Positions 1-5,834 of a DNA stretch of 6,456 nucleotides are shown here, piece by piece (the stretch's first letter is position 1; every line of letters starts with the position of its first letter). This DNA is from Clostridium sp. Lineage in GTDB: Bacteria > Bacillota > Clostridia > Clostridiales > Clostridiaceae. The translations under genes and the position numbers were made by a program. The notes under the pieces are model-generated. The model was given only the letters and a program-made list of their open reading frames with translations. It was not told the DNA's origin and did not search any database. The DNA is taken from contig JAHAIU010000165.1 of assembly GCA_018372555.1 (NCBI GenBank), positions 1 through 6,456 on the forward strand. The letters are read 5' to 3'.

Positions 1-434
1 CCTGAAGCTTTAAGAATAGTATTTAACTCCATATCTTCAAAATCTTCTTTATCTATATTTACTCCTCTATGAAAGGTATATATATATCTATTTTTTATAT
101 CTAAATAAACAGATTTAATATCCAACTCCTTTATTATATTTAATAATAATAAGGAGTTAATTCTACTTCCACCTGTTAAATTTACTAATATTTCTTTATC
201 TTCATTATTTCTTATTAAATCTTCTAATAGTTCTATATTTCCTTCTTCTATATTTATGTCTTTTAAAGTAACTTCATTAAAATTATTCTTATAATACTCT
301 ATAAAAGATTTTAATTTTTCTTTATCTTCTTTCCTATATATAAGTATTACTTCCCTTGGCTTATATTTTTTTGTTGCTAAAATATTTGCCTCATTATGAT
401 TATCTATCTGATTGATAAGTAAATCTATTTTCAT
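1..434 (-). CDS. Partial CARF-domain protein, Card1/Can2-like (DUF1887 family), N-terminal 144 residues
   Basis: The reading frame is open from the ATG at 432-434 to the left edge, so the 3' end is missing. An AAGGA ribosome binding site lies at 442-446, 7 nt before the ATG. The visible part has alternating strand/helix character, starting MKIDLLINQID. The key motif is NLTGGSR at residues 85-91 (162-182), followed by a Leu-rich helix. A hydrophobic strand ending in a TGG[T/S][K/R] loop, about 85-100 residues in, is typical of the CARF domain of Card1/Can2 and VC1899-type proteins. These bind cyclic oligoadenylate and, in Card1, activate a C-terminal PD-(D/E)XK-type nuclease that cuts DNA and RNA during type III CRISPR immunity. 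The nuclease half would lie outside the window, so the activity is inferred. No cas gene or CRISPR array is visible here. An upstream terminator (532-584) separates it from the flavoprotein gene. It could instead be another CARF-fold protein with a different effector. Confidence 0.72.
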   Translation of the reverse strand, partial: MKIDLLINQIDNHNEANILATKKYKPREVILIYRKEDKEKLKSFIEYYKNNFNEVTLKDINIEEGNIELLEDLIRNNEDKEILVNLTGGSRINSLLLLNIIKELDIKSVYLDIKNRYIYTFHRGVNIDKEDFEDMELNTILKAS

Positions 435-531
435 AATTTTATCCTTTTTATCTTTTATTATTAATTTTATTATTCCCCTCATATATTTTTTTATAAATTT
501 TTAAATACTCTAATTTTTTACTATTATGATG

Positions 532-584
532 AAAAAATAAAGCTGTTTTCTTAGAATGCAAAATAGCCTCTAATTAACAGCTTT
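532..584 (-). terminator. Intrinsic terminator after the COG2509 flavoprotein gene
   Basis: On the minus strand a 9-bp stem (arms 576-584 and 539-547, AAAGCTGTT with AACAGCTTT) encloses a second short stem (TTAGA with TCTAA). It is followed by a T-rich tract at 532-540. It lies about 58 nt after the stop codon at 643. A smaller TGATTT/AAATCA hairpin at 610-627 sits between the stop and the terminator. The arrangement should end flavoprotein transcripts before the Card1-like gene. Confidence 0.75.
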
Positions 585-642
585 ACTTTTAAAATTATTT
601 ATTATTAAGTGATTTCCCTACAAATCATTATACATTTTTATC

Positions 643-2058
643 TTAGTTATATAAATTTCTTGCTAAATAAACTCCTGAGCTTGAAGCCATCATAAGCCCT
701 CTGGTAAGGCCAGCTCCATCCCCTATTGCATATAGATTTTTTATATTTGTTTCTAAATTTTCATTTAACTTTACTGCATTTGAATAGAATTTAATCTCTG
801 GTCCATATAGTAAGTTATCTGGATTAGCAAATCCCTTTACTACCTTGTCCATTTCTAATATAAAGTTAATTATATTAGTCATTGTTCTATATGGAAGGCC
901 TAATGTTATATCTCCTGGCATTGCAGTTTTTAATGTTGCCTCTACTGAGTTATTATCCAGTTCTTCTTGCCAAGTCCTTTTTCCATTTAATATATCTCCA
1001 AATCTTTGAACTACAACATCTCCATTAGATAATAAATTAGTTATTTCAGCTATTTTATTAGCATATTCTATTGGTCTTTTAAATGGTTCTGTAAACTTAT
1101 GTGATGAAAGAATAGCAAAATTAGTATTTATACTTTTTTTCTCCTTATAAGCATGCCCATTAGCTAATGAAACACCATTATCATATACTTCTGCAGCAAC
1201 AAATCCATCTGGATTTTGACAGAAAGTTCTTACCTTATCATCAAAAGGAGCTACATTTGAAATAAACTTTCCTTCATACATTAGTTCATTTACCTTCTTA
1301 ATATCCCCTTCTGACTTCATTTCAAATCTTACACCAATATCTACAACTCCAACTTCTTTTTCAATATTATGTTTATCACATAAATCTGATAAGAAATCTG
1401 CTCCATTTCTACCTACAGAAACTACAATTTTATCTCCATAGTAAGATTTATCCTCTGCTATAACACCTTTAGCTTCTCCATTTTCTATTATTATATCCTT
1501 AACCATATTCCCGAAAATTATATCTACTCCATTAGCAATTAAATAATCTTCTAATTTTCCATATAATTCCCTAGACTTCTCAGTTCCAAGATGTCTAATA
1601 GGAATATCTACTAGATTAATATTCTCTGCTTTTGCTTTATCCTTAATCTTCTTGATTTCATCCTTATGCTCTACACCTGCAATGTTTTTTTCTCCACCAA
1701 ATTCTAGATAAATAGTATCACAGTAATCTATTAAATCTTTTGTTTTTTGATGCCCTATTACCTCTGGAAGATTCCCCCCAACAAGTACTTCTTCAGTATC
1801 CTTATCATATAAAGATAATTTAGCATCTGAAAATGCTCCTGCTCCAGCAAACCCTGTAGTTATATTACAGTAAGGCTTACACTTAACACATTTATTAAGC
1901 TTTGGTATAGGACAATACCTTTTATGAACAGATCTCCCCTTTTCAATAATCAGAACCTTCTTTTCTGGACTAATCTTTGTAAGTTCATAAGCAGTAAATA
2001 TTCCACTTGGCCCCGCACCTACAATAATTACGTCATATCTTTTTTTTAACATATTCAT
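643..2058 (-). CDS. FAD-dependent dehydrogenase, COG2509 family
   Basis: Complete 471-residue protein. The N-terminal Rossmann dinucleotide-binding motif GAGPSG is at residues 14-19, with the ribose-binding acid E39 at the end of the second strand. A C-terminal second FAD motif (AIGDGAG, 444-450) precedes a helix rich in Ala/Ser. This places it in the FAD/NAD(P)-binding oxidoreductase superfamily. The overall pattern, including GFAGAGAFSDAK at 69-80, fits COG2509 'uncharacterised FAD-dependent dehydrogenase', whose substrate I do not know. Four cysteines (C49, C57, C60, C64) sit just before that motif. No signal peptide or membrane segment is visible, so it should be cytoplasmic. A GTGGGGG ribosome binding site 7 nt before the first ATG supports this start over the ATG at codon 3. 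It has its own promoter at 2101-2128 and its own terminator at 532-584, so it is monocistronic. No neighbour suggests its pathway. Confidence 0.88.
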   Translation of the reverse strand: MNMLKKRYDVIIVGAGPSGIFTAYELTKISPEKKVLIIEKGRSVHKRYCPIPKLNKCVKCKPYCNITTGFAGAGAFSDAKLSLYDKDTEEVLVGGNLPEVIGHQKTKDLIDYCDTIYLEFGGEKNIAGVEHKDEIKKIKDKAKAENINLVDIPIRHLGTEKSRELYGKLEDYLIANGVDIIFGNMVKDIIIENGEAKGVIAEDKSYYGDKIVVSVGRNGADFLSDLCDKHNIEKEVGVVDIGVRFEMKSEGDIKKVNELMYEGKFISNVAPFDDKVRTFCQNPDGFVAAEVYDNGVSLANGHAYKEKKSINTNFAILSSHKFTEPFKRPIEYANKIAEITNLLSNGDVVVQRFGDILNGKRTWQEELDNNSVEATLKTAMPGDITLGLPYRTMTNIINFILEMDKVVKGFANPDNLLYGPEIKFYSNAVKLNENLETNIKNLYAIGDGAGLTRGLMMASSSGVYLARNLYN

Positions 2059-2100
2059 TTAATAACCCCCACTGCGAATATTTTCGTAAATCCAACAAAT

Positions 2101-2128
2101 ATTATACGCCTTTTTATCATTAATTCAA
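2101..2128 (-). promoter_or_regulatory. Sigma-A type promoter of the COG2509 flavoprotein gene
   Basis: On the minus strand TTGAAT (2123-2128) and a perfect TATAAT (2101-2106) are separated by 16 bp. Transcription would begin near 2094, giving a leader of about 36 nt that carries a small dyad (CGAA-AATA-TTCG, 2075-2086) and the G-rich ribosome binding site. Confidence 0.72.
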
Positions 2129-2232
2129 TACTTTTTATTATTACTTTATATGAATGTTCTTTTTTCTTTAAAATTACTATAAGGGAGAAAATAAGAAGTA
2201 AAACTTATAAATCAACTGATTTTAAGTAAAAT

Positions 2233-2264
2233 AAAAAAACCTCGTAAACTTAGTATTTACAAGG
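2233..2264 (-). terminator. Intrinsic terminator of tRNA-Arg
   Basis: On the minus strand CCTTGTAAA (2256-2264) pairs with TTTACGAGG (2240-2248), nine pairs including one G-U, with a 7-nt loop. It is followed directly by seven T residues (2233-2239). It begins 8 nt after the tRNA CCA end. A further AT-rich imperfect dyad lies just beyond it at 2203-2227. Confidence 0.88.
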
Positions 2265-2271
2265 CTTTCTA

Positions 2272-2348
2272 TGGTACGGCGGAGAGGATTCGAACCCCCG
2301 ACCAACTGGTTCGTAGCCAGCTACTCTATCCAACTGAGCTACCACCGC
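2272..2348 (-). tRNA. tRNA-Arg, anticodon ACG, CCA encoded
   Basis: The 77-nt minus-strand sequence folds as a full cloverleaf. The acceptor stem is GCGGTGG with CCGCCGT, the D stem GCTC with GAGT, the anticodon stem GCTGG with CCAGT around loop CTACGAA, and the T stem GGGGG with CCTCT around loop TTCGAAT. The anticodon ACG at loop positions 34-36 decodes CGU. In bacteria A34 is normally deaminated to inosine by TadA, which widens decoding to CGC and CGA. The discriminator is A and the CCA is encoded. The stems carry six G-U wobbles, including the terminal pair G1-U72. The gene is a single tRNA with its own promoter and terminator. Confidence 0.97.
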
Positions 2349-2369
2349 ATATAAAATTTTAACAAAACT

Positions 2370-2398
2370 ATATTATCATAAGTCCATAAATAAATCAA
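2370..2398 (-). promoter_or_regulatory. Promoter of tRNA-Arg
   Basis: On the minus strand TTGATT (2393-2398) and TAATAT (2370-2375) are 17 bp apart, with a TGA immediately before the -10 box (extended -10). Transcription would start near 2363, leaving a leader of about 15 nt for RNase P to remove. The promoter lies only 28 bp past the histidine kinase stop codon. Confidence 0.78.
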
Positions 2399-2425
2399 GT
2401 AACTTATCTCCATTAGATAAATATA

Positions 2426-3352
2426 CTAATTATTATATAAATCTGAAAACTCTATTTCTAACATTTGAATTTTTCCTTCATCCCCTCTTAAACAATAGTC
2501 TTCTTTTTCTTCAACGAATGTTATTGGAAATGTAACTATAAATTCACACCCTTTATTTTCTTCACTATTTAAAATTATCTCTCCCCCCATAGACTTAACA
2601 AGATAATTTACTAAATCAAGACCTATACCACTTCCTGAAGATTCTCTATTATTATCATTTGATATCTGATAGAATCTGCTAAATATTTTCCCTTGATTTT
2701 CCTTAGATATTCCGGGCCCTTCATCTTTTATAGATATAGATATTGAGTCTCCTAAAACATTAATATCTATATATATATCTGAATTACTGTATGAAAATTT
2801 TATTGCATTAGATAGTAAATTCATAATTATCCTATCTAAGACCTCTGGATCCACTGACATTATACACTGTTCCTCATTAGTATCAAAAGTTAACTGAATA
2901 TTTTTTTGCTTTGCATATTTATCTATGCAGTTTATTGTACTTTCTATCATTGAAATAACATCTATATTTTTCATATTTAAAACATAATAATTATTTTCAA
3001 GCTTTGTAGTATCTATAAGATTATTTATAAGCTTTAACATTTTTAAGCTATTTCTTCTAACCATCTTCATATACTCTAATACTTTTTTATCACTTATGGA
3101 TACGCTTCCATAGTCTATGCATTGCATTATACTTAAGATAACATTTAGATGTCCTCTTAAGTCATGTGATATATTTGATAAAAAATTATCTTGTCTACTA
3201 CTTTTATTTAGTAATTCAGTTATGACCATTATTAACTCATCATTTGTAAGGCTATTATTTTTTTTTGAAAAAAAATCATTTAAACTATCTTTTTTAAGTA
3301 ACAATTCCCTAGTGATAAATTCATCGTTAATCATCCCCATATTTCCTTTCAT
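2426..3352 (-). CDS. Soluble sensor histidine kinase (HisKA + HATPase_c), orphan
   Basis: 308 residues in this reading. An N-terminal Asn/Lys-rich helical stretch (about 1-55) shows no PAS motif and no membrane segment. The dimerisation and phosphoacceptor region has its H-box at 57-70, with phosphoacceptor H63. The ATP-binding domain shows the N-box NLLSNAIKFS (178-187), G1 box DEGPGI (210-215), F-box IFSRFYQI (223-230) and G2 box GSGIGL (240-245). All ATP-binding boxes look intact. The H-box reads SHDLRGHLN, with G-H where T-P is usual. There is a 30-residue acidic tail after the kinase core. No response regulator is encoded nearby, so the partner and signal are unknown; a cytoplasmic location is inferred. 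The start is uncertain: ATG 3352 has only AAGG upstream, whereas ATG 3334 (codon 7) has AAAGGA nine nt upstream. No strong terminator separates it from the tRNA; only an AT-only TTATCT/AGATAA hairpin follows. Confidence 0.9.
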   Translation of the reverse strand: MKGNMGMINDEFITRELLLKKDSLNDFFSKKNNSLTNDELIMVITELLNKSSRQDNFLSNISHDLRGHLNVILSIMQCIDYGSVSISDKKVLEYMKMVRRNSLKMLKLINNLIDTTKLENNYYVLNMKNIDVISMIESTINCIDKYAKQKNIQLTFDTNEEQCIMSVDPEVLDRIIMNLLSNAIKFSYSNSDIYIDINVLGDSISISIKDEGPGISKENQGKIFSRFYQISNDNNRESSGSGIGLDLVNYLVKSMGGEIILNSEENKGCEFIVTFPITFVEEKEDYCLRGDEGKIQMLEIEFSDLYNN

Positions 3353-3378
3353 ACCAGCCTTAGCATTTTTTAACCCAT

Positions 3379-3384
3379 ATTATA
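3379..3384 (-). promoter_or_regulatory. Candidate -10 box of the histidine kinase gene
   Basis: A perfect TATAAT on the minus strand sits 27 bp before the first ATG. No good -35 box lies 16-18 bp upstream, so either the promoter is weak or activator-dependent, or the match is chance in AT-rich DNA. The start would be near 3372, giving a leader of about 20 nt. Confidence 0.4.
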
Positions 3385-3517
3385 AGTGTACCATATGAAA
3401 ATTTTTCTAACAACATATTTTGTAGTTTTTTCCAATTTTTTTATGCGTTTTTATGACATTTTTACTTTTTCAATTATATATCTATTTATATTTTTGTATC
3501 TACTTATTAAAATATGC

Positions 3518-3560
3518 AAAAACACCCTTAAGAATACTCATATTTTATATTCTTAAGGGT
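3518..3560 (-). terminator. Intrinsic terminator of the DUF1189 gene
   Basis: A perfect 13-bp inverted repeat (ACCCTTAAGAATA, 3524-3536, with TATTCTTAAGGGT, 3548-3560) encloses an 11-nt loop. On the minus strand it is followed, after one G, by five T residues (3518-3522). It begins 10 nt after the stop codon of the DUF1189 gene and separates it from the histidine kinase promoter. The plus-strand side has only broken T runs, so it is best read as serving the minus strand. Confidence 0.88.
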
Positions 3561-3570
3561 ATTTATCTGT

Positions 3571-4332
3571 TTATAATTCCATTTCTCTTTTTAAGTTGTT
3601 AATTACCATTGTTAAATAAGTTCCAGATATAAGCATAGAGAATGCCCCTAGATTTATAAAGGAACCTAAAATTGTCGAAAGTGTAGTTGCATAAATACAC
3701 ATCTTTAGTATATTACCATATCCTAATTTTAAATAATTTATCTTATTTAAAATAACTCCAAGAATTGATAATATAAAAGCATTGAACATAAAGTTAAAAT
3801 AAGTCAATAATATACTAAATATAAATACTACATTTTTAATCATACTAAAAATATCAAGTGCTTTTATAAAATCATTATTATCAATCTTATCTACTAAGTT
3901 CATTTCTGTATATTTATAGCTATATTCTTCTCCATTAGCTCTATATGAGATACCATCCTTTAAAAAAGCTACTGAAATATCCTTATGTACAACTATTTTT
4001 CTAATATTATTAACATCACTTAACGATAGACTAGTATCTATATAAATTATAGCCTGCCCTTCTTCATATTTAAGTGGTGAATTTTCAAAATCTAAAATTC
4101 CATTTTCTAAAGTAAACTTAAGCTCATCTGTAGTCATCACTTGTTCCATACCCTTTTGCACAGTTCCAATGATAGCATAGTTGACCCCACCAATAACAGA
4201 TCCTATTATAAGCGAAAAAAGTATAGAATATATTATAGCTCTTGATAATTTTTCATTTATTAACTCTTTATATCTCTTTATATTGGCTACACTAATTATA
4301 ATTTTATTAAAGAAGCCTATTCTATTCTTCAT
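3571..4332 (-). CDS. DUF1189 family membrane protein
   Basis: 253 residues. The amphipathic N-terminus (about 1-30, with the FFNKIIISVANIKRYKEL stretch) is followed by a hydrophobic segment at about 31-57 and a roughly 105-residue hydrophilic domain (58-163). Three or four more hydrophobic segments follow at about 164-197, 207-227 and 229-246. The large hydrophilic domain between the first segment and a C-terminal bundle matches the DUF1189 pattern in Firmicutes, a family without an established function as far as I know. The hydrophilic domain probably faces outside. The start is firm: AAGGAG lies 8 nt before the ATG. It is monocistronic, with its own terminator at 3518-3560, and diverges from the L,D-transpeptidase gene across a 151-bp gap. 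That arrangement hints at, but does not prove, a cell-envelope role. Family assignment is from pattern recognition rather than a profile search. Confidence 0.78.
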   Translation of the reverse strand: MKNRIGFFNKIIISVANIKRYKELINEKLSRAIIYSILFSLIIGSVIGGVNYAIIGTVQKGMEQVMTTDELKFTLENGILDFENSPLKYEEGQAIIYIDTSLSLSDVNNIRKIVVHKDISVAFLKDGISYRANGEEYSYKYTEMNLVDKIDNNDFIKALDIFSMIKNVVFIFSILLTYFNFMFNAFILSILGVILNKINYLKLGYGNILKMCIYATTLSTILGSFINLGAFSMLISGTYLTMVINNLKREMEL

Positions 4333-4367
4333 ATTTATAACTCCTTCTATTTTAGTAATTACTACCT

Positions 4368-4376
4368 ATTCTATCA
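4368..4376 (-). promoter_or_regulatory. Candidate extended -10 of the DUF1189 gene
   Basis: On the minus strand TGA followed by TAGAAT (-10 box at 4368-4373) lies 35 bp before the ATG at 4332. No convincing -35 box is seen at the right spacing; TTGTTT is about 20 bp away. The extended -10 makes the site plausible but unproven. Confidence 0.4.
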
Positions 4377-4456
4377 TAGAAAGTAAGTTTTATAAACAAA
4401 GCTAATTTTTAAATTTTCTATGAATTAGTTTATTTTTTATAAATTTGGTTAATGAT

Positions 4457-4483
4457 TATAATATAAGTCAAGGAGGAGAATTT
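4457..4483 (+). promoter_or_regulatory. -10 box and strong ribosome binding site that fixes the transpeptidase start
   Basis: AAGGAGGAG at 4470-4478 is a near-perfect Shine-Dalgarno sequence 5 nt before the ATG at 4484. It rules out the in-frame TTG at 4445 as the start. A TATAAT at 4457-4462 would start transcription at about 4469, right at the Shine-Dalgarno, giving an extremely short leader. The -35 region is only a T-run, so the -10 assignment is weaker than the ribosome binding site. Confidence 0.6.
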
Positions 4484-5719
4484 ATGTTTAAAATCAATAA
4501 AGGTAGGGAGAAAAAGGTCTCTATATTTAAATTAATGTCAATTACTATTTTCGTTATGTTATTAGGATTTATAACTAATATATATATTAATTCGAACTAT
4601 AGAGAAACAACTTCTAAGTTCTATTTATCCTTTAATAATAAAGATTACTCAAATGCTAAATCTTTATTAGATAGTAAATTACTATTAGTTTCTAAAAATA
4701 AGCTAAATAATGATTTAGAAAATTATTTTACTAATGTAGTAGATAAAGTACTTATAGCTTTATCTAATAGTGAAATTAATAATGCTAATGCATTAGAAGT
4801 GCTAAAGGAAGTTGATAGTTATAATATTCTTGGAGCTTCATTAAATAAATTAATTTCAGCTTTAGAATCTCCTAAGAATACAGCTGTAGCTAATACTAAT
4901 TCCCCAGAAGAATATAATCCCCCTAAAACTAATAGCAATCAAAATGAAAATAGCTATTTAAATTTAGGAATAACAGCCTTTGATTCTAAAGATTATAGTA
5001 CTGCTATTTCCTATTTTAATTTAGTATCAAAAGATACTCCTAAAGACTATGAAATGGCCCAGGATTACATTAATGATTATTATTCAAATTATAAAGATTA
5101 CTTATTAGATAGTGTTGAAGAATTAGTTGCTAACAAATATTACACTAAAGCTTTAGAGATATTATCTAATTATAATGAAAGCAAATTAAGTAAAGATGAT
5201 ATAACTGAAATTGATAATAAAATTAATTCAATAAAACAATTTAGAGAAGAATATCAAGGTGAGGATTCAGAGTATACTTCAAATGCAATACTTCAAGAAA
5301 TAACACCTAGCAATATAAATACTTTATCTATAGCTAGCAAAACCCCTTATTTAGTTTACTTAAACTTAGATAAGCAGATGACTTATGTCTACAGTGGCGA
5401 GAAAAATAATTGGTCTTTATTAAAAGAATTCTCTAGTTCAACTGGAATCGAAGGAGAGGAAACCCCTAAGGGCATTTTTTCTGTAACTGGTAGAGGTGAT
5501 TGGTTTTACTCCCCTGATTATGATCAGGGTGGAAAGTATTGGGTTCAATTTATGGGTGATTACTTATTTCACTCACTTCCATTTAACGAAGATCAAAGTG
5601 AAATAGTAGATTATACACTTGGTGAGCCTGCCTCTCACGGTTGTATAAGACTTGAAGTAGAAGATTCTAAATGGATATATGATAATATAACAAATGATAC
5701 AAAAGTTATAATAAATTGA
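4484..5719 (+). CDS. Membrane-anchored L,D-transpeptidase with helical-repeat ectodomain
   Basis: 411 residues from ATG 4484, chosen because of the adjacent AAGGAGGAG. A basic N-terminus and one hydrophobic segment (about 13-33) form an uncleaved signal anchor. Helical, TPR-like segments follow, with a recurring [N/S]KDYS.A pattern near 52-58 and 168-174 and a related KYYTKAL at 218-224. An Asn/Pro-rich linker lies at about 128-157. The C-terminal YkuD (ErfK/YbiS) domain covers about 287-411. It has TPKGIF (327-332), the first catalytic His in FHSLP (H363) and the active-site block SHGCIRL (384-390) with H385, nucleophile C387 and R389. All catalytic residues are present. Such enzymes form 3-3 cross-links between peptidoglycan stem peptides and resist most beta-lactams except carbapenems; the exact reaction here is inferred. 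It should act outside the membrane, with the repeats as spacer or protein-binding stalk. It is divergent from DUF1189 and convergent with a second YkuD-type gene. Confidence 0.92.
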   Translation: MFKINKGREKKVSIFKLMSITIFVMLLGFITNIYINSNYRETTSKFYLSFNNKDYSNAKSLLDSKLLLVSKNKLNNDLENYFTNVVDKVLIALSNSEINNANALEVLKEVDSYNILGASLNKLISALESPKNTAVANTNSPEEYNPPKTNSNQNENSYLNLGITAFDSKDYSTAISYFNLVSKDTPKDYEMAQDYINDYYSNYKDYLLDSVEELVANKYYTKALEILSNYNESKLSKDDITEIDNKINSIKQFREEYQGEDSEYTSNAILQEITPSNINTLSIASKTPYLVYLNLDKQMTYVYSGEKNNWSLLKEFSSSTGIEGEETPKGIFSVTGRGDWFYSPDYDQGGKYWVQFMGDYLFHSLPFNEDQSEIVDYTLGEPASHGCIRLEVEDSKWIYDNITNDTKVIIN

Positions 5720-5729
5720 TCTAAAAATA

Positions 5730-5768
5730 AAAGGTCTGTTACACTTTATTTTACACAACAGACCCTTT
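5730..5768. terminator. Bidirectional terminator shared by two convergent transpeptidase genes
   Basis: GGTCTGTT (5733-5740) and AACAGACC (5757-5764) form an 8-bp stem with a 16-nt loop. The stem can be lengthened by AAA/TTT pairs if one C bulges. It lies 13 bp after the plus-strand stop at 5719 and about 70 nt after the minus-strand stop at 5835. The minus-strand side has a good T tract (TTTTATTTTT); the plus-strand side has the weaker CTTTATTAAT. Confidence 0.8.
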
Positions 5769-5834
5769 ATTAATATACTTCTATATAATTGTTATAACTT
5801 CTAATTCCTTTAAATCTAAATTATTTACCTTATA

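Noticed and set aside
3117..3398. Plus-strand open frame of 93 codons
   Set aside because: It lies antisense to the histidine kinase, has no ribosome binding site and its composition is that of a complement of a real gene.
3398..3517. Riboswitch or small RNA in the gap upstream of the kinase
   Set aside because: The interval is AT-rich T runs without paired stems or a conserved aptamer pattern that I can recognise.
4181..4405. Plus-strand open frame of 74 codons
   Set aside because: It is antisense to the DUF1189 gene; its hydrophobic character simply mirrors the membrane segments on the other strand, and no ribosome binding site precedes it.
4445..4483. TTG at 4445 as start of the anchored transpeptidase
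   Set aside because: The 13 extra codons would translate the Shine-Dalgarno itself; the ATG at 4484 follows AAGGAGGAG at ideal spacing.
5573..5758. Minus-strand open frame of 61 codons
   Set aside because: It overlaps the catalytic end of the anchored transpeptidase and the shared terminator, with no ribosome binding site or recognisable motif.
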